Assembly: GCF_009870125.1 (NCBI RefSeq)
Contig: NC_046681.1
Location: 22,147,001-22,211,000 of the forward strand
Source: Drosophila pseudoobscura
Taxonomy: Eukaryota > Arthropoda > Insecta > Diptera > Drosophilidae
Length of the DNA: 64,000 nucleotides
Reading direction: 5' to 3'
The notes beneath the pieces were generated by a model, which searched no databases, had not been told where the DNA came from, and worked only from the letters and a program-made list of their open reading frames with translations. Positions 24,301-37,912 of this stretch are shown here, piece after piece (positions within the stretch are counted from its first letter, which is position 1; the number at the start of each line of letters is the position of its first letter). Both the position numbers and the translations under genes were made by a program.

Positions 24301-27300
24301 GTTTCCCTCTTCCGCTCCGCTCTGCTCTCCCCCTCTCCCTATCTTTTTGAGCTAACTGGCGAATTTTCAATCAATGAAATAATTATGTGTCGTCCTTCCC
24401 AATGTCGTGCCCAATGGCGTGTGCCAAATTTTCAATCAACGAATTTGGGAGGGGTGTACGAGAGTACGAGAGTACCACAGGCACGGCAACGACAACGACA
24501 TCGACATCGACAACGACGAAGGACATCAATTGAGGGGAAATCTACTTAACCAAATTGATGACAATGCGATAAGTCAGAGACGGGCGAGTTAAGCCGCTTA
24601 AATGCTTATAAACTGGCAGTGCCCCGAGCCTGCCTCCTGCCTTCCGCCTCCCGCCTCCTGTACCCCACGAATTCAGAAATATATGTGATCCCCTCCACCT
24701 CCGCACGACGCATACTATTAAGCCAAGTCAATGCCAATTGCTTGAGAGGGCAACTTTTTTTGGCCAGCTATGCGAATTATTTGCAATGCATATGCTGGCA
24801 TGCTCTCCGGCTTCGAGGGTGTGTCCCTGTCCCTGTCCCTGTGGCTCTTCGGCTGTGGCTGTGGCTGCGGCTGTGCCTGGTTCGATCTAGCATATAAATT
24901 GTTGACATGCCTGGGTCCGCATTAAGTTCAGCCCCGGCACGTACAACAGTTTGCGAGGGGACCCCTTTTTTTGGCCAGGTTGGAGCAAAAATATATTGTC
25001 GTAAATATATCAAATATTCGTATCGTGCCATAAATAAGCAGAAGGCGACTACTCTCCTCTCATAATTGGCAATTTGCGTGTGCCACTCGTTAGTGCGGTG
25101 GACCCGACTCAATGCCATGCTACGCTCTGTATTTCTCTCTGTCTCTCTGTGGCAGAAGCAGCTTATTAGTCCCTGACAAGTGTCAACACATGCAACACAG
25201 CACACAGCACACAACAACACAACATATTCTCCTTACGCATATCAAGTATACGACCTGTCATATTGCAGTTTGTTCCTGGGGCTACGACTATAGATACGAG
25301 GCTAAGCGGAGCGGCTTTAAGTGGTTTAAATATAAATTATAATATTATTATTGCTTTTCTTTGAAATATGTTAATTAGGAGCAGACACGGGTGGAGAGAA
25401 TTAGTTATGCGTAAGCCACGAAGAAGAGTGAAACAATTAGAGCTAAAAGTGAAAGCAGAAGAAAGTACAAAGTCCTGGTACGCCTTATAGTTGGTTTTCG
25501 GTTGAAATGTGACCACTATTTCAATGAATTTAAGTGAGAAACTAGCAGAAATAGAGCTGATGGCAGACCATTCCATTCCACATACGCCACGTACAACCGA
25601 AGCACATTTTCTACTTTGCGGCTGGGCGACACAACTTTTGCAGCCACTTTCCCTTCCAAAAAGCCAAGTCAAAGCGAGCGTTAAAGGTAAGCTAAAACTT
25701 TTCAGCAGAAGGCAGGGGGCGGTACGGGGGGGTATTCTTCTGAATTGGCACTCGACTGTTGACCCTTTAAGTGACCACCGACGAGTGGAGGGGCCCCGGG
25801 GCGACTCCGGGGGACAGGGGACCTGAAGCTCATCTTGCTCTCAATTGCAGCAACACCTTCTGACAGCACCCCTTCCTCCCTTCCTACCCCCCGGCCCGTA
25901 AACTGCTAAACAATTCTTGACTGCCAAACAGGATACTTGAGTCCTTTAGCTGCTGCTATAAGAAGCAGTAGTGCAGAGTGTAGATGGTAGATGGTACAGG
26001 AGCAAAGCTTAAGTCAAAGTGAAATTATATATATGAAAAAAAAACTGGTACCGGCACGTGAGGGTCTGCCCCCGGGAACGGGAAGTGGAGTTCATGGCGG
26101 AAGTGATGATGATGCTGATGATTTCCGCAAACAAATATTTCGTTTGTTCTGCCAACAATCCACGGGATGGACAAAAGTAGAAAGAGAGTGGAGAGAGAGA
26201 GAGAGCAAAGTACATACGTATGAGCAGCGGGGGATTCCCCGGTTCAGCATTAGGACAACATTAGGCCAAACAACAACAAGAATCTTTTCGGTCGCCCTGT
26301 TGCCGACGGCAGGTGTAAAGTTGTTTGGTTGGTTTTTTTATGCTGCTTACCTTTCAGCAGCATTCAAAAGGTGTGCCCCATGTGTTTAGGCCAGGATAAC
26401 CCTCATTCCGGGGACTCCACTCCACTCCACCATCTCCACCCATACCACATACGCACACCTCCGTAACCTGTTCGCTGTTGCCTGTTCCCTGTACATTGTT
26501 TTACTTCCGGTTTTTGTGGTTTTGTTGTTTTTGGCGGCTGGGAAAACGAGCTCAGTGGGTTAAATGGAAACATCTCCGCATCCTCTCTCTCGCTCTAGCC
26601 ATCGCTCCATCCCTCAACTATGCAAATGGGCTAGGCCCGTCCCGTCCCTCGGTCCATTCGTCCTTTTGTCCATGTGTCCGTCCGCAGCGAAATGCGGCAC
26701 ATTGCTGTCCAAACAAAGCAAAATACAACACAACAAAAAAATTAAGCACACACAACAAACAAAACAAAAAGAAGGAAGGAGAGCTGCTGTCTAAGGAGAG
26801 TCGAGGCAGTGGATACCCTTACAAAATGCCATTGCTATTATGATTTTATATAATATGTGCTCCCATGTGGGAAATTTGTAAGAATTGAAGGAGTTTTTCT
26901 TGCTACGAAAAAGAATTCAAGCCAAGAATTTACCGAAAAACCACAAGCCCATATTTTATATGAATATTATTTCAAGAAATTGAATAGATTTGTCTGCCAT
27001 TTATATAAGATACAGTTCTACAGATACATTGAATGGTGGTACAATTTCACAGAATTACGAGTATGTGGAGACATATTCGGTGGCGACATGGTTTGTGCCT
27101 TCCAATAAAGTATACTTTTATGGCCGTCCTTGCAGTCTCCGAAGTGGATTCGCTCTGCTCGCATGACAAACTTTTGCAAAAAATGCACAATACCCCCAGA
27201 GAGTGCAGGGAAAAGCGACTGTAATAAAATGGATACAAAAAGATAAAAAGAGTATTCTCTTTTGGGGCTGAATGCCGCTGTTGCTGCCGTTGTTGTTTTC

Positions 27301-30300
27301 TGATGCTGCTGTTGCTGTTGCAGCTCCTGTGCTTGACACTTGCAGATTTAGCGCTTCATTTGCAGCAGCAGCAGCTGAAAGAGAGATGGGCCATGAAGGG
27401 TGTCACGAATGGGGAGCGGTAGGATGGTGCTGGGGCTGGGGCTGGGGCTGCGGCTGGGATTGGAGGCATGGTAGATGGTTGATGGGACAGAATATCCTTA
27501 TCCTCATACAAATTTGATGTCAAGTTTTTGGTGGATTGTTTAACATAAGCAAGTGCCTGCTGCCGGTGGCTTTCGAGTGTGGGAGGGGAATCTGAATGAG
27601 GGGCGGGCGGCGGTGGGATTTTGGTGGATTCCTTGGTTAGATTTCCATTTTCTATTTTCCTTGCCTGAGGAAAATTATTTACTTTAAAGTTTGGATTGCT
27701 ATAAAATGGTAAGCAAATGGAAAGGTATGGGTTTTCCAATGCCTCATCAATTTTTGGTTTACTTAAAAGGTTATTATCTATCAATCAATAGTTCCTTGGA
27801 AGTCAAAACATATAAAAAATGGAATTATTAGATCAGTCCTGTATCTGCCACAGTGTTAAATAGGACCAGTGTCATATGGTGGTAATGGATGTTCTAAAAA
27901 TAAATTGAAATACATTAAACTATTCAGAATTTGTATACAAAAAAACACAACTAAAGCTCTGGGATTTTTCCTACAAAGACCATTTCCTAATCTGTTTATT
28001 ATATTTTCCATTATACAAAAATTCTGTACATTAGTCATGAAAATATATGCTAATTGCAAAAGTGAGAATAAATCCTTGTAAAACCTGTTAAGTGTATAAT
28101 TTGCTGATAATTTGGTATGAATAATTTATGCATATTTTGTAGTCACAGTACACACTCGGTGGCACACCCACTGCAGCCGCATAGAGGCACTTGTGGACTG
28201 AGATTACTGAAGGAGAGGACTTTAAAACAACCGGAAATATGACTTCTTAAAGAGCTGTCACTATAAATCACAATACTCGAACTTCATTGCGGGTCTAAAA
28301 CATTATTTAATGAACTACTTAAGCATATATTTGTAATCTGCTGAAAATATTATGTGCAAACTCTTGGCCTTTTAGCCGCCTTCAGCTGCTGCCCCTCAAA
28401 TTGCCCTTTTCGCAGGAACCACTGAAGCAGTGTTCTCAACAAATTGCCTAAATAAACAGAATTTTCTGCTTTAACGCATACCCTGTTTTTCGGGGAGCGA
28501 CCCTCTCTCTGGTCTCTGGTCTCTGGCTTCTGGTCTGATTCTTTGGTTTGGTTCTGGTTCTGCTTCTGGCTCTGGTTTTGGTTTTGGTTTCGGCGTTTCT
28601 TTTGGTTGCTTTTTCTGGTCGGGTCGTCCAAATCGTTTGTCGTTTAAGCTGCTCGCGCAATTCAAATTGATTTATAACGAAGAAAATGTTTTATAAAGTC
28701 GATGGGGGAAATGGGTTTTCCTTCACGTTCCACCCACTCTTTTTCTCTTGCTCTCTCTCTCTGGCCCTCTGTGTCTCTGTCTCGCCACCCGCTTAAGGAA
28801 TGTTTTTGTGTATGTGCTCTCTCTCTGGCAAAGATTTCTCCTGACATTTGGCTCCAACGATTTCGAAAATATTTTCCTTTGCTTCGGCAGCTCCTGCTCC
28901 TCTCCTCTGCTCTGCTCATCCTGGGCTCCTGCTGCACAAATATGCCAGGGACGGGACATGGATGGCAACATCCACGATGTAGAATCGTGCCCAAGCTGCA
29001 GTTTGTTGTACGTGCAATGGCAGCCAATAGTCAAAGTTGTCATTTATATGCCCCGCTATAAGCCCTGCCCCCATCTAAGCCCCCTCCCCCAGCACTCTAT
29101 GCCCCCGCCGACGACTTCCGTGGGTGGCTTTGTGGGTGGTGTGGGCTTCTGCTGCCGGGAGTACCACTGATTTATGATACTCAAATGAACTTCGACGCTG
29201 ACTGAATAAATTTTGAAGTCGACTTTTGTGCTGGGTTTCCTCCACAATTTGTTTGGAATTTTTCTCGCGCTTTCATTTGGCTTGCTCTCGCGTTCTCCCT
29301 CTCCCTCTCTCTCTCTCTCTCTGTTAGTTTTTGGCGCCAAAAATTTCACTTTTTTATACCATATTTTTCTTTATTGGATACGCTTTGAAAAGGGTATTGT
29401 ATTTATCCATATTTGTTCAAGTCAATTTATAAAATATATATCAATTTGTGGTAAAAAGTATACGGGTGCGCCATCGAGCAGAGCTAGTGAGTCAGGGGTA
29501 GGCGCACGAATGAAGCGACTTCGTAGGGTTTTTTTTAATAATAATCAAGTCGAATAAACAATAAATAAACATAAGTTCTAAGGTCTCATGATTCTATATA
29601 GCTCCTTGAAACTGGTACAAAATCGGAACCCCATAAGAAAAAGTCGGTATTATGCTCCTCAAAAAAGTGCTCTCTTTAAACTTAAGAAAATATATGACAA
29701 TCAAATCAAGTAAAATCATAAAAGACATTCAAAGTTTTTAGTTATATTTTCTTGTCAGTTTATTGCGTTAGAATAGAATTCGGTTTTTCCATTTTCCCTC
29801 GAACTGAAAGTGTATCGTATCCAATGCTTTCGCTTTAGCCTTCATCTGCAGTTTTTGCTTCTATCTTTTTTGGTCGGACGATTGTTTGGCTACTTTTTTG
29901 TTGTTATCTATCTTTTTGTTTTTTATGATTTTTTAATGCATTTTCTTGTTGTTCTTTGGTTTTGCGCTATGGCACTTCTTCTTCCTGCTGCTAGTTGCTG
30001 CTGGATTTATGAACCTGCCACAAATTCGTCAGCGAAAATATCTGGAAAAGTTTCGTGTTGTTCTTGGGTTCCGTGTTCTGTTTTGGTTTTCGCCTGGTGT
30101 TGAGTTTGTCAAATTTTTGACATTGAATCTGTTATGCAGTGGCTGGCGATGGTGGAGTGGCAGAGTCAGGTCGAAGAGAAGGTAGACGTGGAGAAGGTGA
30201 TGCACCCAGAGATGTGGCAAAAGCATGACTATCTCCAGGCTAGGCGGGCGACGGGACTATGCTGATCAGCAGACGGATGGGTAGGATATGACTGCCGGCT

Positions 30301-31098
30301 GCATCCAGGGGCCACTGTAGTGTTTGGCTCACTGATTTCCACCGACGGCAACGTCAGGACTTATTTCATTTTTTTGCACAATTTTTTGCTCCCCGCATCA
30401 ATTTTTTTTTTCTATGTTCCGCATTGGCGCCATAAAAAAGCTCACTTGTGAAATAATTGATGTGCAAATGTTGAGAATTCAATTGAGTTCACCTTGAGGG
30501 AGACTAAGAGAGAGAGAGAGAGAGAGAGTGAAAGTGGGTAGTGCGAATCTGAGTGGGGTTGTGGGTGGTGCAGGATGAACCGCATAACGAGAGAAGAGAT
30601 AGCGCACTTTCACTCTGACGAATGGCAAAAGTCAATGGAATGATGGGAGATGGATAGGAATACGTGTAGAAAGGGGGCGGAATGGAAGTGTAGAAGGAGG
30701 AGAGGTGGAATATTTAAACAGGTACTATTACATACATATGTATGTGGGAGGCATCTACATATCTATATATAAATATATGTATGTACATATATCCATGACC
30801 ACCTACAAACAAATTGGCGGTTTAAATTGATTACGCTCTAAATGCAATTAAATATAAATTATTAGAATTAGAGCATAAACCATGGATTTTGTCGCCTATC
30901 AAAATCATAAATGATAACAACAATCAGTTGCTCCAAAATGGGTAAAAATGGGAGAATTATCAATTCACGACACAATGCTAATTAAATTAGCGGAAATTTT
31001 TTCTTTAATTGAATAATTATAATGATGTTTTTATACGTAATTAGTATTAAATTAATTAATTTTTTTTTTAAAGTTATTTACTCCGAATTCCATCCTTT
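18304..31098. other. Gene-poor region upstream of bsf and GlyP
   Basis: About 12.8 kb without a gene I can support. It contains microsatellites and homopurine runs, a TTTCG pentanucleotide run near 20930-20960, G-run-rich sequence at 23133-23191, and a chain of CAG/CTG-rich or CACA-rich stretches whose translations are low-complexity. AT-rich sequence at 29360-29800 differs from its surroundings and may be an insertion. The whole could be intergenic or the intron of a gene whose exons lie elsewhere. No splice-framed exon with recognisable protein was found. Confidence 0.5.
23133..23191 (+). other. Clustered G-runs (G-quadruplex-capable)
   Basis: At least six runs of four or more G occur within about 60 bp, separated by loops of 1-12 nt. 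This satisfies a simple intramolecular G-quadruplex pattern on the plus strand. A similar but looser cluster of G-runs occurs at about 48640-48690. Confidence 0.6.
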
Positions 31099-31194
31099 GA
31101 AGGGGAAATATTTCAGCAATAAAAAGCTCCTCGCATTAACAGTCTATGCTTACAGTATGAAGGGGAAATATTTCACCAACAAAAAGCTCCTCCT
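31099..31194 (+). repeat. 60-bp-period direct duplication
   Basis: TGAAGGGGAAATATTTCA is followed by CAAYAAAAAGCTCCTC at 31099-31134 and again at 31159-31194. Flanking copies of TTACAGT (31150, 31202, 31232, 31282) suggest a wider degenerate array between 31080 and 31300. Confidence 0.75.
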
Positions 31195-31533
31195 ATATTC
31201 TTTACAGTCAGTTAAGTGATAACATTCTATTCTTACAGTACGTTAACATAGCACAAATTTCGAGCTGTGTTAAGTGGATTCTTACAGTCTGTTAAAGTAA
31301 ACGTTGTGAAAATAAAGCAGTTTTCGGATAGAAATTCGCCATACAAAAACATCGCAGAAAGGTACTTTGTTATCCAGACCCAAATCACAGGGAAATTCAA
31401 GCAGTTTAGAGAAACAGGGAAAAGAACCATCAAAAATATCCTCTAAAGGAAATTCAAGAAAATTAGGATATTATTGCAATTCTAATGGTGAATAGAGCAT
31501 TTGTGACGTCAAAATAGTCAAAATACAATAATC

Positions 31534-31856
31534 GCAAGTACTAAAAACTAGCCAGTCAGTAGAAAATTGATTTATCAATCGGTTAAATCGGCTGAGGGCT
31601 CTGCCTAGCTAGACGAATTTGACTTCCGATCATGGACAGAGAACAATTAACCCATTGTTGCCCAGTGGGTATTAGAACACACTCCAGGAATTTTGAGAAA
31701 TTTTAGTAAAGTTCAGGTGAAGGATTTTGGAGAGATTTTGCAAGTTAAAAGGAAGCATAGGATGGATCTACAAGAAGAGTTTAAAATCAGTAATGTTTTC
31801 CGCATTTTAGCTCAAACTGTTCCCCTGTTTAAATAGAGGAGGGTTAAGTGGGTTAA
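31534..31856 (+). repeat. Upstream repeat, bsf copy
   Basis: This is about 320 bp, ending just before the bsf core promoter. It shares ordered blocks with the region upstream of ncm: GCAAGTA, CCAGTCA(A)GTAGA, AAAATTGATTYATNAATCGG, AGAACNATTAACC, GCAAGTTAAA, ATAGGATGGATCTA, TTTTCCGC, TATTTAAATA-like, and GGGNTTAAGTGGGYTAAG. The second copy runs 37511-37843, and a partial third copy runs 37913-38025. Confidence 0.75.
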
Positions 31857-31869
31857 GTGAATGAATCCG

Positions 31870-31880
31870 CGGTCACACTG
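31870..31880 (+). promoter_or_regulatory. bsf core promoter, Ohler motif 1
   Basis: CGGTCACACTG is an exact match to the fly core-promoter motif YGGTCACACTR, found at TATA-less housekeeping promoters and bound by M1BP. It lies 70-80 nt before the bsf ATG at 31951 on the sense strand, so transcription probably starts just downstream. Confidence 0.8.
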
Positions 31881-31950
31881 GCACCGACTCGTGCGCTCCT
31901 GATTTTTAAATAATAAATTTAATTTTTATTAATTAAAACCGACTCGAACC

Positions 31951-34900
31951 ATGGCTTCCATACTGCGGACGGGGAAACTGTTTCGCTACTTTGCTGGCTT
32001 CACCCGGAATGTGCTGGTCAACTCAGTGCGCGAGAACGAGGCGAGCAATCTGCTGACAAGTGCGCCCTGCATTTGCAGCCAATTCCAGAGGTAAGTACCG
32101 GCCCATTACGCAATAAGACAAGAATTTCATGAAAATGTAACAAGGGAAGGCTGAAGAATAGTACGGGTCATCCAGAGGGGGTCCTTTACACAAGAATACC
32201 TTCATATATTCATTCAAAAAAGATTGTTAAATGGTTTACATAACCTCGATATTGAACCTGGTCTGATCTGGAACATTCGCTTGTGTTTTTCTCAGTGGCT
32301 TCGCTACGAATGCCGCCGCCAAGTCGGAGCTGAGTCTCGATAAGCAGATCCGTCGTCTGGACCACGATGTGCGACGCATTGGCCGCATTTCACGACGGGA
32401 TCTGGAGGAAATCCTCGATGAGATACGCACACACCGCACCGCGACCAGTTCGCAGTCGTTGATGGTCATACGATGCTGTGGGAATCTGGTGCCCGAGGAG
32501 TTGCCCGAGGTACGCACAGCCCTGGTGCAGGAGATCTGGAAGACCCTGAATGCCCTCAATGTACCCATGGACATCTCCCATTACAATGCTCTGCTGCGCG
32601 TGTACCTGGAGAACGAGCATCCCTTTGCACCCACGGATTTCCTCGCCGAGATTGAGGCTAAAGGCATCGAACCCAACAGAGTGACATATCAGCGACTGAT
32701 TGCACGCTATTGCCAGCAGGGTGACATCGAGGGTGCCACCAGAATCTTGGAGTTTATGCGGGGCAAGAGTCTGCCTGTGAATGAGAATGTCTTCAATTCC
32801 TTGATCCTGGGACATTCGCAGGTGAGTGGAGGAACCCCTAAGGCATGTATAGATTGATCCATATATTCCCCACTCTGTAGGCCAACGATTTGGAGTCGGC
32901 GAAGGGCATTCTGGCGGTGATGAAGCAGGCCGGCCTAGAGCCCAGTGCCGACACTTATACGACTTTGCTGTGTGCGTTTGCCCGTCATGGAGATCTGGCT
33001 GCTTTGCAGGAGACCCTCACAGAATGCGACCAAAAAGAGATCATCTTGCAGGACAAGGATCTGCTGGATACTGTGTACACCCTGGCGGTGAATGGCAATA
33101 GCGAAAAGGTTGATGATTTGCTCGCAAAGTTGCACATCTCCCCGGGCTTCAATCAAGATGCCGTCAACGTGATACTACGTCTCGTGAACAAGGGCCACGA
33201 AGAGGTGGGTCTGCAGATTCTGCGTGTGATGCCAAGATCGAATCGCGTGAATGGCGAGCCCGTGGATGTGGGCGCCTTCTTCATCCGACAAATGGTAAAG
33301 GCCAATCGCCCGGTGGAGAAGATTCTGAGCATCTGCAAGACCCTCCAAGCAGAAGGACTCAATCCCAAGGCCTTGTCCATTGCCACGGAGGCGGGTCTCA
33401 CCAATGGCGTCGTGAACAATGCTCTGCCGCTGCTCAAGGAGATGAAGAATGCCGGTTTGCCCATCCGCCAGCACTACTTCTGGCCCCTCATCTGCTCGGT
33501 GGAGTCCAATCAGGTGCTGGATATTGTCCGTCGCATGCAGCAGGAGTTTGCAGTGCTTCCCAACTCGGAAACGATCAGGGATTATGTGATTCCCAGCTTA
33601 AAGGAGAAGAACTGGGAGCGTGTCATCACTGCCTTGAGGGATGCTGGTGTCTCCAACTCCACGGCTGTCACTTCTGCTGTTTATGCCGCTTTAGTCACGC
33701 ATCAAATTGCAGATGCCGCCAAGATTATGGAGCAGAACAGGGCCCACTATGTCCCGATGCTCTTCAGGCAGCCCTTGATTCTCGCCCTAAGCCACACAAA
33801 TGATTATGCCTCGTTTATCCGCTGCGTGAGGCAGATCCATGAGGGTCTGCAACAGCGGTCTGCTGGCAAAGAGGAGGAGGCCGAACAGGGAGAGGCGGCA
33901 GCAGCAGCTACGGAGAAGAACAGCGTCCCCGATGTGGTGGGTGGCATTGTCCAGGAGGCAAGCAACTACTTCCATCGCGATCGTGTGGCCACGCTGGAGA
34001 AGATCCTTCTGGGATTGGTGAAGCAGGGGCTGTCCATCAGCAGCGCAAAGGCCACCCAGCTCTCGGACCAACTGGGTGCCGAAATGACGCCCAAGATTTC
34101 CGAATTGCTGGGAAAACTAAGCTCCGGAGAGCTGGAGCCGACGCCTCTGCCAAGCAGCGGCAAGCGTACATTGGATTCCCTGTCCATCGATGGTGAGTAA
34201 TTGAAAGATAATTTATTTATCGCTCTTTTAAACAACTGAAATCTCCCCCAGAATTGGAACGCTTCATTGTTAATGTGGAGGCCAAGGGCGAGAATGCAAA
34301 CAACATCAAAAGACAGCTCCTAAATGCCTGTTTCCGTTCTCAAAACATTGAAAAGACCCTGCAGGTCATAGAAAAACTGGAATCGGAAAAGTACCAGATC
34401 CCATTGGGCATCCATGCGCAGCTGGTTGATCTGTATACGCACCACAAGCGCAGCTCTGAGGCCCTGGACGTCTACACGAAGCTAAGGGCCAAAGAACCTA
34501 CATTCCAGTTGGATAACCTGAAGACAGTGCGACTGGCAGATCTGTTGCTGCAGGAGGAGCGTGTGGAGGAGGCCTTCCAGCTGCTGGCGGATAACAAAAA
34601 GGATGCACCCATCAGCGAAACCGAAGGAAGCTTCAATTATGTGAGCACCGTGTGGCGTGTGCTCAATGCCATCGCAGAGGCCGGGCAGCCGGAGAAGCTG
34701 CGTCGCCTGTTCGATGCTCTGTTAGCCGACAACTATATTGTGCCCACAAATGTCCTGCTGGGGCCACTGATCAAGGTGCATCTGGTGAAGGACGACATAC
34801 CCAAGGCCATTGAAACGTTCGAGGGGATCTGCAAGACGTACAAGGTGACACCCTGGAAGAATGAGCTCTCGTGCCGTCTCATCCAGAAGGAGGATGCCGT

Positions 34901-36572
34901 CAATCTGCAGCGTCTGACCGATCTGAGCACGGGCATCCATGGCGAGGTCAACAGTTTGTACGATCTGGTCTTTTCCTTTGTGGAATGCGGTCGCGTGCGT
35001 CAGGCCAGGAAGATCCTGGAGACACCCGGCCTGCGCACACGCCCCCAGAGGATCAGCAGTGCCTGCGATCGGTATCGGAATGAGGGTCTGCTGCAGCCCC
35101 TCGAGGGTCTCATAGAAGCCACCAAGGACTTGGGACACATCGACCGAAACAAGATCTATTACACGCTTTTGCTGAGCTACGACAAGGCCGATGAGGCCGA
35201 AAAGGCTCTCGGATTGTGGACCAAAATGCAGGAAGAGTCTCTGACACCCACCGATGCATTCCTCTTGAAGCTGGCGGAAATTCTGAGGCGCAAGAACATT
35301 GATGTGCCATTTGTGGTGCCCGAAACGCAGCAGCAATCGAGAAGGAACAGAGCGCCCAAAAATCCGGAGCAAACGAAGACAGATACGCCCAAGGAGGAGT
35401 CCGCAGTCAAGAAAGAGCCGACACCAAAGAAGGAGCCAGCCAAGCAGGAGGCTACTGTAAGGCCCGTCTCCCACAAGTCTGGCTTCCGCAAGGCACTGCT
35501 GGCCAACGATCCGGATGCGGCCATCAGCCACAAACAGAACCTGGCAGCCACCGACAAGATCAACGTTCTGGACACTTCCCGACTCATTGAGCTCCTGGTG
35601 CGTGACGATCGTCTGGCCGAGGCCACAAAATATGTGGAGGAACTCCTGGCCGATGGACTCCATCCGCAGATAAAGATCTTCAGGTTCTATTTGAACAAAG
35701 TTGCCGCTGCGGGGGATCTGGAAACCCTGCAGAAGATTGGCAAGCAGTTGAACGAAGAGCAGAAGCGCATGGTGTCGTTTGACAATCGTTTCTGCCATGC
35801 CAACATTGTGGCCGGCAAGGCTGAGCCGTTCCTCAAGCAATTGACCGTCGAGATAGACACCGCCAAGACGCCCGAGGAGGCGGCCAAGCAGGCGGAGAAG
35901 TTCCCGCGTGGCGGGGCCGTTGGCATACTCGACAAGCATCCGGAACTGGTGCCGCAATGTAAGTAGAGTGGAGATGCATGAGGGAGGACTTACCCCTATT
36001 TAAATCTTGTTTTGTTTTGTACAGATCAAACGCTGGCGGAGAAATTTGCCGCCCACAATCAATTGGGGCCCATGAATGTGCTGTGGATGCATTTGATATC
36101 CAGCGGTCAGGAGGCGGCCTCCAAGGAGATCTGGGACAAGCATCTGTCGCAGTTGCCGCGTCTGATGTTCCAGCGCGTTCTGCAGACGGCCCGTGAGCAG
36201 CAGGACGAGAAGCTGGCCACGTCGGTGATCTCACAGCTGAGGGATAGCAAAATATCCGAAGGAGCCATTGGCAATGCCTACTCCTGTCTGATTGACATCC
36301 AAACGACCAAGGGAAACCACGAAAAGGCTCTCGATGTGCTCTCCAATGCTGTGAAAGATGTCTCACTGGAGAATATCAATCGCACGGCCCTGCTGAGGCT
36401 CAAGCAGGCTGTCGAGGAGAAGGATCTTAAGTTCCCCTATTCGATACCCGAGAAGCGTGTATCCAAGGCTGATTCTTCCTCGTCCTCCACCTCCTCGTCG
36501 GACAGTAGCGACGATGATGTGTCGCCGAATATTCCCGAAACAGTGCCACGCAAACCCGGAAACCAGGTCTAG
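31951..36572 (+). CDS. bsf: Bicoid stability factor / LRPPRC-type PPR protein (6 exons... five coding blocks)
   Basis: This is the fly LRPPRC homologue, a pentatricopeptide-repeat RNA-binding protein that stabilises and polyadenylates mitochondrial mRNAs and was first found to bind bicoid mRNA. There are five coding blocks: 31951-32090, 32296-32821, 32881-34192, 34252-35958 and 36025-36572, with stop TAG at 36570-36572. All introns are GT-AG and keep the frame, giving 1410 residues, about the length of the D. melanogaster protein. Typical PPR helices appear from about residue 138, for example DISHYNALLRVYLENEHPF, PNRVTYQRLIARYCQQGDIE and SADTYTTLLCAFARHGD, with further helical repeats later. 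A low-complexity K/E/P linker (about 35340-35460) separates repeat blocks. The tail is Ser/Asp-rich ([15 protein letters not shown]). The basic N-terminus, MASILRTGKLFRYFAG, suits a mitochondrial presequence. Confidence 0.95.
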
Positions 36573-37510
36573 ATCGGGTATAAGCCTTAAAACCTATTGT
36601 AATTAATTTTATTTTAAGTATTTACTATGGATAAATAATATTGATTGTAAACTAAAAAAATATATATTTTAGTTCTCGTTGTTCCAAGTGCTTTAAGGTT
36701 GATTTTTTTTATTATATAAGGAATTTTTAGATATAAGTACTATATACAAGGAATCTTTGCAAAAGAGGGCATGTAATAGGTTGTGAGGGTTAGTAATTGA
36801 GTAGCATAGAATACAGTTAAATTTGATATTTTATATCTGTAATATCAGGTATATATACCATCATCCGTTTATAGGTGGGATGCTGTTGACAGCTTCAACA
36901 TATTTATTTAATTTTTATATTTGTTTCTCCCGTTAAAACCTATGTATTGAATTTCTATTCATATCCAACCTGCAAAAATGCAGCTCTGGAGAATACGGAT
37001 CTAGTTGTCTTTGATTTCAATTGATTGCCGAAAAAACCTAGTTCACATATTAAATATTTTCAACTAACGAAAGAATAAGGCTTTGAAAAAAATATTGCTT
37101 AAATTCGATCAAGATTTCCAGCCGAAAACAGAAAATATTCAAGAGCGAGTACAAGAAAAGGTAATTGAATAACAATTTATCAATTTTAATACAAACTATT
37201 AACATTTATTTAATTATAAATAATTTCAGTGGTGCAATATCAGAAATTTTGGAAGCTACCCACGGAACCATACAGCTGGAAATGGAACCAGAACGCGGGA
37301 CCAAAGGTGGGTTTTCTTTTTCGCATATCGTCAATAAAACTACATAAAAAAAGGCTAGGATTGCATCGAATTAGGAAAATCAGTTCAATTTATATATTCC
37401 ACAAAAATATATATATATATATATATATGAAGGTATATTTTCGGCATATTTTGTCAATTTCATCAATCTATTAAATTTAATTTTCAACGGTATATAGAAA
37501 TCCACTAAAA

Positions 37511-37843
37511 GCAAGTATTTAGAATAGGCCAGTCAAGTAGATAATTAATTCATAAATCGTTTAAAATTATGTGGGCATGGTTAACTGTTCTATGTAGCTT
37601 ATTATATTTGACGGAACATCAAAATTAAGCAATATGGTTTCAATGCTTGCCGGAGAACTATTAACCTATTATAAGCCAAGGGGGTAATCATTTTAGCGCA
37701 GTTCATATGAAAGATTCGTGGGGTTTGGCAAGTTAAAGGGAAGGATAGGATGGATCTATAAGAATGTACAATTGTTAATATTTTCCGCCATTTACCTTGA
37801 GTAGTTGAACTATTTAAATATAGGGGGCTTAAGTGGGCTAAGC
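37511..37843 (+). repeat. Upstream repeat, ncm copy
   Basis: This is homologous to 31534-31856, upstream of bsf, in the same orientation relative to the downstream gene. The best-kept part is 37718-37843, with GGCAAGTTAAAGGGAAGG, ATAGGATGGATCTATAAGAA, ATTTTCCGCC and GGGGGCTTAAGTGGGCTAAG. Confidence 0.75.
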
Positions 37844-37912
37844 TCGGGTTTCCATCATACGAGTCGCTATATTGTTGTTGAGCAACAAAAATTAAGGCAA
37901 AAACAATCAAGG

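Noticed and set aside
34722-35957. 411-codon minus-strand frame opposite bsf
   Set aside because: Antisense shadow of the PPR-coding exon, with no known domain and no splice or promoter signals of its own.
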